Source of the DNA: Parvularcula sp. IMCC14364
Lineage (GTDB): Bacteria > Pseudomonadota > Alphaproteobacteria > Caulobacterales > Parvularculaceae
Assembly (NCBI RefSeq): GCF_030758415.1
Contig: NZ_CP132334.1
Location: 2,740,001 to 2,804,000 of the forward strand
Length of the DNA: 64,000 bases
Direction: 5' to 3'
Shown in pieces: positions 54,116-63,314 of this stretch. The stretch's first letter is position 1, and each line of letters opens with the position of its first letter. Both the position numbers and the translations under genes were made by a program. The notes under the pieces are model-generated. The model made no database searches. It was not told the origin of the DNA and saw only the letters and a program-made list of their open reading frames with translations.

Positions 54116-55483
54116 CTAAAAGTTCCGGGTCACACCTATATCAGCCGAATGGCGATCGTAATTGAAGAACGGATTGTTCGAGACGTTCTTCAGATATGAA
54201 TAGCTGAAGACAGGTGCAAAGCCATGATACCGCCAGTCCCGCTTTGTCACCCGAAATGACAAGCCGTAAGTCTCATCCAGACGCGACGAACTCTGGAAAT
54301 CACGAATATAGTAATCAGGCGCGACCTGCCCAGTGATCCCCCACGGCAACTCACGGGAGATGAAACCATTCAGCCTGTACTGATGGTTTTTGAGATTATT
54401 GGCAGTTGCTTCCTCGCGCGTCACCTGAAAGCCCAGCCCTGCGACGGTGCGCTTGTCCATCACACGCTGCACAGAAAAAGCGCCGGAATAAACCGGCCCG
54501 GACCTGCCTGGATTACTGCTGTAATCAACCTGTGCGTAAGAGCTGCGAAGGGAAAACCGCATCCGATCCGACAGCGGCGTTGTCAGCACCATGCGCATCC
54601 CGTGACTGCGCGAAAACCGCTCTCCCCCGAACCAGCGCTTGGAAAAAGCCCCCAGCACACTGAGGTTCGCTTTTTTCATCTGTAAACGCGGGCCGATCTC
54701 GAAGGACATGAAAACATCGTCAAAGTCTGCGTTGGAATAATCCACGACCCGCGCACCTGCCCGGGTTTCAAGGCGCAAACGGTCCGTAAGTATTGGGAAA
54801 GCCGCGACATTCAGAGATGTGGAAAGCCCTGTGCCTGACTGCTTCTGTGCTGCATCATCAAGCTGGAACGGTAAACCGAAGACTGTAACCGTATCATCCT
54901 TCGGGCCATTATTGATGTTACTGTTCGGCACGATGGCAGTGCCGAGCTGCAGATGAAATACCTTTCGCGCTTCAATGCGGTGCAGAAACTGACGCACGAT
55001 TTTTTTGGTCTCTTCAGGCAGACCATTGCCGAGCACATACCGGAAATGGTAGGCCGCCGCGCCGTCTTTCTGCTGTTCATAAAGACTGCGTGCCAATTCA
55101 AGGCGCACACGGATGAGGTCCGGTTTCTGATCGAGAATAATCCGAAAATGTTCCTCGGCAGCAACGAAATCCTTTCGCCCGACAGCCAGCAAGCCAGTGA
55201 GGAACCGCACCTGATATATATCCACTTTATCAGGGTCAGCCGCGGCAAGGCGGGTGAGAATAGCTTCTGCCTCGTCATACTCTTCCTTCACGAGCAGTTC
55301 CTCGGCAACCTTCAGGGCCTGCTGACCCGAAAGTGTCACCATCTCTGGCGCGTGCTGAGCCGAGACTGTCTGTCCCGGAGCGGCCAGCGCCTCGCCAACT
55401 GGCAGCACGGCAAGCCAGCTGGCCGCAACCAACCAGTGGCGCCGCAAAAAGCGTTTGCTGTCTGAAGAATGATACTGCCGCAT
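54116..55483 (-). CDS. Slam-type surface lipoprotein assembly modifier (DUF560)
   Basis: A 455-residue outer-membrane protein. After a signal peptide (WLVAASWLAVLPVGEALAAPG) the N-terminal half has TPR-like repeats (AEELLVKEEYDEAEAIL, RVRLELARSLYEQQKDG), and from about residue 180 comes the 14-strand barrel: IVPNSNINNGPKDD and LSTSLNVAAFPILTDRLRL. It ends VTRNF with a terminal Phe. Slam proteins move lipoproteins such as TbpB to the outside (type XI secretion). The convergent lipoprotein gene next door is its likely client. Confidence 0.85.
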   Translation of the reverse strand: MRQYHSSDSKRFLRRHWLVAASWLAVLPVGEALAAPGQTVSAQHAPEMVTLSGQQALKVAEELLVKEEYDEAEAILTRLAAADPDKVDIYQVRFLTGLLAVGRKDFVAAEEHFRIILDQKPDLIRVRLELARSLYEQQKDGAAAYHFRYVLGNGLPEETKKIVRQFLHRIEARKVFHLQLGTAIVPNSNINNGPKDDTVTVFGLPFQLDDAAQKQSGTGLSTSLNVAAFPILTDRLRLETRAGARVVDYSNADFDDVFMSFEIGPRLQMKKANLSVLGAFSKRWFGGERFSRSHGMRMVLTTPLSDRMRFSLRSSYAQVDYSSNPGRSGPVYSGAFSVQRVMDKRTVAGLGFQVTREEATANNLKNHQYRLNGFISRELPWGITGQVAPDYYIRDFQSSSRLDETYGLSFRVTKRDWRYHGFAPVFSYSYLKNVSNNPFFNYDRHSADIGVTRNF

Positions 55484-55566
55484 GTCGCGCGGCAGTCTCG
55501 CTGGTCGTGGTTAACAGGGGATTTATGAAGATTAACCCGGCGGCAGGCTGACAACCTTATTTGCTC

Positions 55567-56217
55567 CTAGTTCTCAAGAGGCGCATTCATCGGCTCCAGA
55601 AAAGCAGTCAGTGTCAGGCCATTTTTCAGGATACGCTCAAACAACGCAGTATCGCCCTCTCTAACAATCAGGCTGACTGCATTCTGATCATCTTCAGCTG
55701 CATCGGACCGAGTCAATACATCGAGTTCAATGAATACGTGACCGGGCAAACATTCTGGTTGCTCAACCTGCGCGCACGGCGTTGCCCGCAGTTCGTATTG
55801 CACTGCATCCCCAAGCGCCTCTGTCACCGGCTCTGCCATCTTCTCCTCATCAAGATCGACGCTCCCTTGCGAGATAATCACCCCGATCCCGTCCTCTATG
55901 GAAATTTTGTAGTTGAGATGACCTTTTGCACTGGCCACAGGGGCAAAGAGCAGGCTGGCACCGATCGCAAGCGCAATGGCAGATGTCGCCAGCCCGGCGC
56001 TGGCGGTTTTCAGGAAACTCATATTGGTCATTTTAATGTACCTTCGTCGCTGTTGTTGGACGATCACGAACAGCTTCATCAACCGCCGAAGAACCTCGCT
56101 GGCAGGTCGGCCTGCATCGCGGCAAGCCGCCAGAAAGGCGCTTTTGTCTTCCTCGCTGACGCGCACTTCAACGGATTGCGTCTTCTTCGGTTTCTTTGAC
56201 TGATGACGTGTGGCCAT
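55567..56217 (-). CDS. Ribbon-helix-helix protein with membrane anchor and periplasmic domain
   Basis: About 216 residues in one chain. Residues 15-50 are a CopG/Arc-like ribbon-helix-helix: strand SVEVRVS, helix EEDKSAFLAACRDAG, helix PASEVLRRLMKLF. A hydrophobic segment (SFLKTASAGLATSAIALAIG, then ASLLFAPVASA) follows at about 66-95; it looks like a signal-anchor. The rest, about 120 residues with two Cys (TPCAQVEQPEC), would be periplasmic. It would be a membrane-tethered DNA-binding protein with a sensor on the other side of the membrane. I use the ATG at 56217 with GGAGG at 56226-56230. Two near-identical palindromes upstream are its likely operators. Confidence 0.65.
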   Translation of the reverse strand: MATRHQSKKPKKTQSVEVRVSEEDKSAFLAACRDAGRPASEVLRRLMKLFVIVQQQRRRYIKMTNMSFLKTASAGLATSAIALAIGASLLFAPVASAKGHLNYKISIEDGIGVIISQGSVDLDEEKMAEPVTEALGDAVQYELRATPCAQVEQPECLPGHVFIELDVLTRSDAAEDDQNAVSLIVREGDTALFERILKNGLTLTAFLEPMNAPLEN

Positions 56218-56268
56218 GATCAATGCCTCCGATTGCAACAGTGATACGGATCATTGTCATCAAGAACC

Positions 56269-56302
56269 GTATCCGGTCACAAGTAAAATCGTGTCCGGAC
56301 AC
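56269..56302. promoter_or_regulatory. Paired palindromes upstream of the RHH gene (candidate operators)
   Basis: GTATCCGGTCAC (56269-56280) and the perfect 12-base palindrome GTGTCCGGACAC (56291-56302) are 22 bases apart and agree at 10 of 12 positions. A third relative, GTGATACGGATC, is at 56241-56252. Ribbon-helix-helix proteins bind such tandem palindromes. The region lies between the DUF305-LVIVD gene end (56359) and the RHH start (56217). Upstream (56310-56333) is an inverted repeat ACAAGCCT/AGGCTTGT next to TATAAC, a possible promoter. Confidence 0.5.
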
Positions 56303-56358
56303 TGGTTATACAAGCCTCAGATCAAAGGCTTGTAAGATTTGGCGTGCGTATTAGCTGA

Positions 56359-58824
56359 TTAGCGCAGCTGATCGGCCATTTCCTGCAAGGTTTCTGCCAG
56401 AGCAGCGAGGCGCTTCGCCGCCTGCCCGTTAGCATCCACGCGGCGCAAATCACGCGCTGTCTGGCGAACATCGCGGGCAAGAGATGTGTTGCGCTCTTCG
56501 CCTGCGAGGCCTGCTTCGAGTGTGTCAACCATCATGCGCAAGGCAGACAGGCGGTCAGCTGAAAGATCTTTGCCACGCTCTAGCTGGTCCAGATAGGCAT
56601 GGGCCACGACGGGCACAGCGGGCCATGTAACCGGCAATTGCTGCTGTGGATTAAAGACGGCTCCCTGGTCGGCCAGAAGCGCAGCGGCAATTTCATTCTC
56701 GGTCAGATAATCGCTCGGCTTGAGGGCAAATACATCAAGTCCGCGAATAATCTCTGTGCCGTAGATGCGGCCATTATACCAATATGTGGACCAGAAACCG
56801 CCAACCATCATGCGCTCAGGATGTACTGGACCGCGATCAAAATAACCGATTTCAACCGGGTTGGAGGAGTCTGTAAAATCTATCAGCGACAAGCCGCCCT
56901 GATACCAGGCCTGAGCGAAAATATCACGGCCCGGCACCGGGATAATGGACCCATTATGCGCGACGCAATTTTCCTCGTCCGATTGCGGCGCGGGTAATTT
57001 ATAGTGACTACGGAATTCAAGTTTTCCGTCTTCAATATCGTAAAGCGCATTTGCGCCCCAATCCATAGGATCATGGACACGGCAGCGCGGACGGCCACCC
57101 CCGCCCCATTCATCTGTAAACAGTACTTTTGTGCCATCATTGTTGAATGTGGCTGAATGCCAGTAGGCAAATCCTTTATCCACCACAGCATCAATACGGC
57201 GCGGTTTCAGGGGATTTGAGATGTCAAAGATAATGCCGTTGCCGGAACAGGCACCAGCTGCAATCTTGGCAGATGGGAAGACGGTGATGTCATGACACTG
57301 ATCCGTAATCTCGGTTTCCTGCGTATCCTCACCATGATCGCCGCCACGCCATAACCCGGCAAGCGCACCTGTCTCAGGATCAGCGAAGACCGCCGGGCTG
57401 TCGACAATGCGCGCCTTTGACGGATCATCCACAGGAATTTCGACAACATCAATGCGGAACAGGGCCGTTCTGTCATCACCGGGAATATCGCCGATGCAAC
57501 CTGCGAGTTCTTCGTCGTCCCGGACAGAAGCTGTGCCCGAATTATAGACGATGATTTTACCGTCGCGGCCCGGGCCGGACACAACCGAGTGTGTATGCGA
57601 GCCACGGCATGTCTGCACCTGGCCAACCTGAACCGGTTGTGACAGGTCGCTGATGTCAAAGATACGCAGGCCACGGAAGCGCTCAGCGCTTACATCTTCT
57701 GTAATGCCCTGCTGACCACAATCAACACGCCCACGCGTCTGCTCAACCGACATGATCAGTATATCACCAACAACCGACACATCACCCTGACCACCGGGGC
57801 AAACCACAGAGCTCGTCAACGATGGCAACCCTTCTTCATCCAGCTTGTAGATGTTGAAGCCATGATAATTGCCCACAATCAGCGTATCATCGACAAAAGC
57901 CATGTCAGTATTGGAGAAACTCAACAGCGGAGAGCGCGCGCCCCATTCAGTCGCTGTTTCCTCATCTTCCTCTTCATCTTCATCCGGATCAATAATTGGC
58001 GGCAATCCAGCCGGGTTTTCCGGGTCAAAGAAGCCCTGCGGTTTTGGCAGGGTCGCAACCAGTTCAAGATTGCTGATTGCTTCGCCTGCATCGCGGAAAC
58101 CCGCAGCAAGACCAACGCGCGGGTCTTCCGACAGGCCGGCGAGCAAAGCCGTCATGCGCCTGATCTCTGCATCCTGATCGTTAATAATGTCGTTTACAAA
58201 ATCATAGAGCACCGGGTCATATGCCGACCCTGACTGTGAGAGCAGATCCCGCGACATGCGCACAGCGCCTTCATGATGCGGAATCATCAGCTCAAGAAAC
58301 AACCTGTCAAAGGCAGCGCCCTCTGATGCTGCAAGCTGCTCCATCTGTTCCGGAGTCGCCATCCCCATCATCTCATGATCCATATGAGTTTTGTGGTGGT
58401 TGTGCTGATGATGATCGTGCCCCTCTTCACCATCATGTTGTTTCATCGGATCTGGCGCATGTTCACCCCGATCGCGCAGCCAGGTTTGCATGAAGGCAAT
58501 TTCATCTGCCTGCGAGGCATTAATACGCCCGGCAAGGTCCACAATTTCCGCACGGTTGGTTCGATCGCCAACCAAAGCCGCCATTTCAACAGCCTGATAA
58601 TGATGCGGAATCATGTCCTGCATGAAGCGCACGTCATCTTCCGTATATCTTGTATCTGCCACTTTCGCGGCTTCATCAGCAGAAAGGGCGCGGCCGGGCT
58701 CACCTGGTGCCCCAGGCTGTATGATAGGAACGTCTTGCGCCGCAGCGCCGCTCGCGCATGCGAACAGAGCCAGTGCAACGGTTGACCCGAGTGTATATTT
58801 CATCTCACGCTTGCTTAAACGCAT
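56359..58824 (-). CDS. Exported DUF305 protein fused to an LVIVD-repeat beta-propeller
   Basis: About 821 residues. After a signal peptide (FACASGAAAQD) the N-terminal part has two DUF305 helix motifs, DMIPHHYQAVEMAALV and LMIPHHEGAVRMSRDL, separated by a His-rich linker (HDGEEGHDHHQHNHHKTHMDHEMM over about 24 residues), typical of copper-related four-helix proteins. A Glu/Asp linker (about residue 285) leads to a propeller of LVIVD type with DISDLSQPVQVG, DISNPLKPRRID and LIDFTDSSNPVEIGYF. DUF305 and LVIVD in one chain suggest metal binding with an interaction scaffold. Cysteines are scattered in the propeller. The start is the ATG at 58824 with AGAGGG seven bases upstream. It lies upstream of the RHH gene on the same strand. 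Confidence 0.8.
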   Translation of the reverse strand: MRLSKREMKYTLGSTVALALFACASGAAAQDVPIIQPGAPGEPGRALSADEAAKVADTRYTEDDVRFMQDMIPHHYQAVEMAALVGDRTNRAEIVDLAGRINASQADEIAFMQTWLRDRGEHAPDPMKQHDGEEGHDHHQHNHHKTHMDHEMMGMATPEQMEQLAASEGAAFDRLFLELMIPHHEGAVRMSRDLLSQSGSAYDPVLYDFVNDIINDQDAEIRRMTALLAGLSEDPRVGLAAGFRDAGEAISNLELVATLPKPQGFFDPENPAGLPPIIDPDEDEEEDEETATEWGARSPLLSFSNTDMAFVDDTLIVGNYHGFNIYKLDEEGLPSLTSSVVCPGGQGDVSVVGDILIMSVEQTRGRVDCGQQGITEDVSAERFRGLRIFDISDLSQPVQVGQVQTCRGSHTHSVVSGPGRDGKIIVYNSGTASVRDDEELAGCIGDIPGDDRTALFRIDVVEIPVDDPSKARIVDSPAVFADPETGALAGLWRGGDHGEDTQETEITDQCHDITVFPSAKIAAGACSGNGIIFDISNPLKPRRIDAVVDKGFAYWHSATFNNDGTKVLFTDEWGGGGRPRCRVHDPMDWGANALYDIEDGKLEFRSHYKLPAPQSDEENCVAHNGSIIPVPGRDIFAQAWYQGGLSLIDFTDSSNPVEIGYFDRGPVHPERMMVGGFWSTYWYNGRIYGTEIIRGLDVFALKPSDYLTENEIAAALLADQGAVFNPQQQLPVTWPAVPVVAHAYLDQLERGKDLSADRLSALRMMVDTLEAGLAGEERNTSLARDVRQTARDLRRVDANGQAAKRLAALAETLQEMADQLR

Positions 58825-58994
58825 GTCCAATCCCTCTGTTAATATCAGCGGGAAAGTATGATGAGTTATTGGATAACATTCAAGGGCCGCCCTGCAGGCG
58901 TCAGCAGCCCGTCAGAAGGCAATATCAATGACTTCAACAAAACAGGTTGTCGCCTGTGAACAGTTGTATTTTCAGATTATGTGCGTTCTGCCAG

Positions 58995-59579
58995 CTATGC
59001 TGCTCCGGCACCTGTTGACACTGTCACCATCGCCGCACGCAGAACCCGGTCACCTATAGTGAAGCCCGGCTGCGCCACATCCACCACATGTCCCTTTGGC
59101 TCTCCATTACCCGGCACCTCGGCGATCGCCTGATGCAGATTCGGGTCAAACGGGTCACCTGCCGGGAAGATGCGGGTCACGCCATTGCGTTCAAAAACGC
59201 TGAGCAGTTCTTTCTCGGTCATGCGTATCCCGTTGATCAGCCCTTTAAGAACATCCGGCCCGGCCGCAGACGGATCTTCCGGCGCGTTTTCGAGCGCGCG
59301 CTGGAAATTGTCAGCCACAGAGAGCAAATCACCTGCAAAGCCTTTGATCGCGTATTGGCTGGCCTCGGTCTTTTCCCGGGCGGCGCGCTTGCGCGTATTC
59401 TCAAGATCAGCGGCCAGGCGCATCATCCGGTCCTTTGCCACTTCCAGTTCGCTCTCGAGTTGCGTGATGCGCGCCTCGGGGTCGAGTTCGTCATAACCGT
59501 CAAGAGCGGCTTGCATCACCTCTTCAGGATTTTCGGCTTCTGTTTCCGGCTCAACTTCGCTGGATGTCTGGTCGCTCAT
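58995..59579 (-). CDS. grpE: Nucleotide exchange factor GrpE
   Basis: GrpE releases ADP from DnaK. The 194 residues show an acidic N-terminus, a long helix (DRMMRLAADLENTRKRAAREKTEA, in part) and the C-terminal GDPFDPNLHQAIAEVPG, then GFTIGDRVLRAAMVTVS. It lies 63 bases downstream of hrcA on the same strand, as in many alphaproteobacteria. Client dnaK and dnaJ lie 9 kb away in the same direction. Confidence 0.95.
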   Translation of the reverse strand: MSDQTSSEVEPETEAENPEEVMQAALDGYDELDPEARITQLESELEVAKDRMMRLAADLENTRKRAAREKTEASQYAIKGFAGDLLSVADNFQRALENAPEDPSAAGPDVLKGLINGIRMTEKELLSVFERNGVTRIFPAGDPFDPNLHQAIAEVPGNGEPKGHVVDVAQPGFTIGDRVLRAAMVTVSTGAGAA

Positions 59580-59642
59580 ACGTAGCTCACACTTTATGTC
59601 TCAATGAATTCGGAAGGACAGCCATTTACGCATTAACCTGCG

Positions 59643-60671
59643 CTATTTCAACAGGCGCGTGACAATTTCCGCTGTGTAATCGACCATGGGGATGATCCGG
59701 GCATAATTGAGCCGGGTTGGCCCGATAACACCAACAACACCAATGATATTATCCCCTTCGTCCCGGTAGGGGGAGACCACAACGGAAGATCCGGAAAGGG
59801 AAAACAGGCGATTTTCCGAACCTATGAAAATGCGCACACCGCGCCCTTCGCGCGCTGCTTCCATCAACTCAATTACATCCTTTTTCTGCTCCAGATCTTC
59901 GATCAGCATACGGACACGCTCAAGGTCTGCTTCACTGTCTGTATTCAAAAGATGTGCCTGACCGCGTACAATCAGGTTGGCCCCGTCACTTGCAAGCTCT
60001 GCCACCCCTTTGCGCACAAGCTCTGCCGTCAGGTCATTTACAGCTGCACGGCTCTCAAGAATTTCTCCTTCGATAACAGACTTGGCTTCTGCCAGTGTAC
60101 GCCCTTTCAACCGGGCATTGAGGTAATTGCCCGCTTCAATCAGTGCAGCTGGCGGAAGGCCGACCGGCAGGTCGATGATCCGGTTTTCCACATCACCATT
60201 GCCGGAGACGAGCACGACCAGCGCCTTTTCCGGACTGGTCTGGACGAACTCAACATGCTTGAGTGGCGCCTCCCCCTTGGTGGCCATGACCAGGCCTGCG
60301 GTCTGGGTAAGGCCGGAAAGGCGTGCGGCAAGACCGCTCAGAATATCATCTGCTGACCGACCCGACCCCTCCTGCTCTGCCAGCGCCTTGCGCTCAACTT
60401 CAGAGACATCACCAACCTGCAGTAATCCGTCCACGAACAGACGCAATCCCTGTTGGGTCGGCATCCGGCCTGCGGAAACATGCGGGGCAAAAAGCAGTCC
60501 CATATCAGTCAGGTCTGACAGGACATTGCGAATTGTTGCAGGTGATACATTGAGACCGCCCGCCTGAGACAGGGTACGGGAGCCGACGGGCTCGCCGGTC
60601 TCTATATATGCCTCCACCACCCGCCGGAAAATTTCCCGGGTGCGATCATCTATGGTGGTCAGGAGTGACAT
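59643..60671 (-). CDS. hrcA: Heat-inducible transcription repressor HrcA
   Basis: A 342-residue HrcA: N-terminal winged helix (TREIFRRVVEAYIETGEPVGSR), the motif VSPATIRNVLSDLTDMGLL, and the GAF-like region (GVIGPTRLNYARIIPMVDYTAE at the C-terminus). It represses heat-shock operons that carry CIRCE. No CIRCE copy was found in front of dnaK or of hrcA in this window; the target is probably groESL elsewhere. It starts 61 bases downstream of the propeller gene on the same strand and heads hrcA-grpE. Confidence 0.95.
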   Translation of the reverse strand: MSLLTTIDDRTREIFRRVVEAYIETGEPVGSRTLSQAGGLNVSPATIRNVLSDLTDMGLLFAPHVSAGRMPTQQGLRLFVDGLLQVGDVSEVERKALAEQEGSGRSADDILSGLAARLSGLTQTAGLVMATKGEAPLKHVEFVQTSPEKALVVLVSGNGDVENRIIDLPVGLPPAALIEAGNYLNARLKGRTLAEAKSVIEGEILESRAAVNDLTAELVRKGVAELASDGANLIVRGQAHLLNTDSEADLERVRMLIEDLEQKKDVIELMEAAREGRGVRIFIGSENRLFSLSGSSVVVSPYRDEGDNIIGVVGVIGPTRLNYARIIPMVDYTAEIVTRLLK

Positions 60672-60732
60672 GAATCTAATTTATAGTGTCCGGCTCCGAT
60701 TCCAAGTGCCGTATGCGCCCTGACACAGAAAG

Positions 60733-61824
60733 TCACGGCGAAATATGCGCAATACTGCCTTCCTGAAGGCTCGAGACATATATCGAGCCGTCAGCCCCAC
60801 GCACAGCGCCGGTGATATCTGTATAAGACCCCGCCGGATCCTGCCACGTTTCGAGGACATTACCATTGGCATCAATGCGTATCAAATGACTATAGGGGGG
60901 CGGCGCGGCGGCGTCTTCAAACCCCGGAATACGCCATAAAATATTACGCAAAAGAGGCTTTTCCGCAAATGCATCAACATCTGCACTGCGCGGCGTCACG
61001 AGCCCCACAAAATAGCCGCCGGCACTGTCCGGATTGATATTATCCGGGAAGCCCGGCAGGTTATCCACCAGCACTTCTGTTTTGCCTTTTTCTGGTCCGG
61101 CCAGCCAATATTTCAGCACACGGTATTTACCTGTTTCGCTGACCAGAATGAACTGGCCTGCCGGGTCAGCAGCCACACCATTGGCAAACACGAGGCCTGT
61201 CATGTGGGTTTCCATTTCACCGGTCTCAGGGTCATAGGAAAGGATACGCCCTGTACCCGCATGTTCCCAGATTTCAGCAACAGACGCTTCCAGCGTGCCG
61301 CCCCAATCACCGGGAAAGAACTTGGTGCTGGCATCAGAAAACCAGATCCTGCCATCCGGCGTCACATCCACATCATCCGCATACCCGATAATTGATCCGT
61401 CGCCGGCCTGATCTGCCAGTATTGTTACGGTGCCATCCATTGCAATACTGACAAGGCCTTTATAGGCGTCGGCGACGAGCAGATTGCCGCCGGCATCGAA
61501 TTCGACACCCAGCGGGCGCCCGCCGGTGATCGCCAGAATATCAAAGTCACCTGTTGCCGGATCTACCCGGATAACACTGCCGTCACTGACGCCGGTATAG
61601 AGCCAGCCGTCAACGCCGATGGCAATGTCTTCAGGCCCGTAACGCCCGGAAAGCTCCATTTTTTGAGCGCGCGCAATCAGGTCATTGGGCACAAAATCCC
61701 CTGTGAGTCCCTCATCCTGCGGCGCAACCCAAGCCTGAGGTGCCAGGCCCGTTGGCCAGAACAGGAAATATCCTCCCGCAAATACCAGAAATAAAACTAC
61801 CAAAAACCCGACCAGCTTGCCCAT
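60733..61824 (-). CDS. SMP-30/strictosidine-synthase-like six-bladed beta-propeller protein
   Basis: A 363-residue protein with an N-terminal membrane anchor (LVGFLVVLFLVFAGGYFLF) and a periplasmic or exported propeller. Motifs of the strictosidine synthase/APMAP group are seen: GPEDIAIGVDGWLYTG, VDVTPDGRIWFSDAST, LVFANGVAADPAGQFILVSETGKYRVLKYWL and NLPGFPDNINPDSAGGYFVGL. These proteins are lactonase- or esterase-like; the substrate is unknown. It lies 61 bases upstream of hrcA on the same strand and is possibly co-transcribed. Confidence 0.82.
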   Translation of the reverse strand: MGKLVGFLVVLFLVFAGGYFLFWPTGLAPQAWVAPQDEGLTGDFVPNDLIARAQKMELSGRYGPEDIAIGVDGWLYTGVSDGSVIRVDPATGDFDILAITGGRPLGVEFDAGGNLLVADAYKGLVSIAMDGTVTILADQAGDGSIIGYADDVDVTPDGRIWFSDASTKFFPGDWGGTLEASVAEIWEHAGTGRILSYDPETGEMETHMTGLVFANGVAADPAGQFILVSETGKYRVLKYWLAGPEKGKTEVLVDNLPGFPDNINPDSAGGYFVGLVTPRSADVDAFAEKPLLRNILWRIPGFEDAAAPPPYSHLIRIDANGNVLETWQDPAGSYTDITGAVRGADGSIYVSSLQEGSIAHISP

Positions 61825-61927
61825 TTCAGCCCCATTGTTATTTTGTTCAGGTTAGCCTGTAATCGCAGCACAGAATAGCCCGGAAAGCTTTACCGACCAT
61901 TGTGGTAAAATCTGATGACCAGATCAA

Positions 61928-62137
61928 CTAAGCCCTGTCAGGGGCGTAAATGAACACACGGTCGCAATAACCACATTCAGCGTAACCTTCGTCGCCAATC
62001 GTGTAATAGACTTTGGGATGGCCAAGCGCGCCGCCACTGCCGGAACAGGCGACACGGGCATCAGCCACAAATGTTACCTCTGGTACATCGCCAAGACGGG
62101 CCAGAATTTGTTCTACGTCCACGGTCAGGTCAGCCAT
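61928..62137 (-). CDS. CHCC zinc-finger protein (NDUFS6-like)
   Basis: A 69-residue protein with one zinc site: Cys in VACSGSGG, His in GHPKVYY, and Cys-x2-Cys in ECGYCDRVF (C-H-C-C). It matches the small zinc-finger proteins related to the complex I subunit NDUFS6 found in alphaproteobacteria. It is divergent from the ABC ATPase gene. A role in complex I is inferred from the family; no nuo genes are in the window. Confidence 0.85.
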   Translation of the reverse strand: MADLTVDVEQILARLGDVPEVTFVADARVACSGSGGALGHPKVYYTIGDEGYAECGYCDRVFIYAPDRA

Positions 62138-62283
62138 TACGCAATCTCGTCACTTTGTTCAGGACGGTCCTTTTCATCCAGACCGGTTCGCAAATCAAGC
62201 CATAGGGTTCATTCAGCCAATGCCCCACCAGCTTGACCTGCCTGCTGGAGACGTTGATACGTGGAAGCGGAAAGAGAGAGCTG

Positions 62284-63270
62284 ATGCCTGACGGACAGTC
62301 CCTGAACAACAACACGCGCGATGTCAGCGACCAGAACTGGGCCATAGCCGCTCGCGGGGTCCGAAAGACCTATGCCGGCAGCAAGAAGTCACCGCCCAAG
62401 GAGGCGCTGAAGGGAATCGACCTGCATATCCCCCAAGGCTCTATTTTCGGTCTTTTGGGTCCGAACGGGGCCGGCAAGTCCACTTTCATCAACATTCTGG
62501 CAGGCCTGGTGAACAAAACCGCTGGTGATGTTTCGATCTGGGGTTTTGATATTGACAAAAACCCGCGTCAGGCCCGCGCATCCATCGGTGTCGTGCCACA
62601 GGAAATTTCGTCTGATGTTTTCTTCACACCCAAGGAAGGTCTGGAGATTCAGGCCGGGCTCTACGGAGTGCCGAAAGAACAGCGCCGCACCATGGAAATC
62701 CTGCGCAGGCTGGGCCTTGAAGATAAGGCCGACGCCTATGTGCGCCAGCTCTCCGGGGGCATGAAGCGCCGCCTGCTCGTGGCCAAGGCGATGGTTCATT
62801 CCCCGCCTGTGCTTATCCTGGACGAACCAACCGCGGGTGTTGACATCGAACTGCGCAAACAGATGTGGGAACAGGTGATGGAACTGCACGCGCAAGGCGT
62901 GACCGTGATCCTCACCACGCATTATCTGGAAGAAGCACAGGAATTGTGTGACACAATCGCCATTATCCACCACGGCAATGTGGTCACCTGCCAGCCAAAG
63001 TCAGCGCTGATAGCCTCACTCGACTCCAAAATGCTGATGATCACACCACAGGATGAGATCACTGCTGCCCCTGATCTGGGCGGCGCCTGCACCGCAGAAT
63101 TGCGCGATGACGGCAATCTTTATGTGTCTTACAAGCCCAGCTGCGTGGCGGTTTCAGATATCCTGAACGGCATCAATGATGCAGGTATCAGCGTAAAAGA
63201 CCTTTCCACCGTTGAGGCGGACCTCGAAGATGTCTTCATGGAAATGACCTATGGGAGTGACGGGGGCTGA
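62284..63270 (+). CDS. ABC transporter ATP-binding protein
   Basis: A 328-residue ATPase of the YadG/drug-export type. Walker A LLGPNGAGKSTF, signature QLSGGMKRRLL, Walker B LILDEPTAGVD and H-loop TTHYLEEA are complete; the N-terminal leader has GVRKTYAGSKKSP. A C-terminal extension of about 90 residues includes EADLEDVFMEMT, typical of ABC-2-type exporters. The start is the ATG at 62284 with AGAGAG upstream. The permease is not in the window and is expected downstream, but the next genes are a GIN protein and a truncated start. Confidence 0.9.
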   Translation: MPDGQSLNNNTRDVSDQNWAIAARGVRKTYAGSKKSPPKEALKGIDLHIPQGSIFGLLGPNGAGKSTFINILAGLVNKTAGDVSIWGFDIDKNPRQARASIGVVPQEISSDVFFTPKEGLEIQAGLYGVPKEQRRTMEILRRLGLEDKADAYVRQLSGGMKRRLLVAKAMVHSPPVLILDEPTAGVDIELRKQMWEQVMELHAQGVTVILTTHYLEEAQELCDTIAIIHHGNVVTCQPKSALIASLDSKMLMITPQDEITAAPDLGGACTAELRDDGNLYVSYKPSCVAVSDILNGINDAGISVKDLSTVEADLEDVFMEMTYGSDGG

Positions 63271-63314
63271 ACCTCTCCAAACCGTCCTTTGACAAGATGG
63301 TTAATTCCTGTTTC

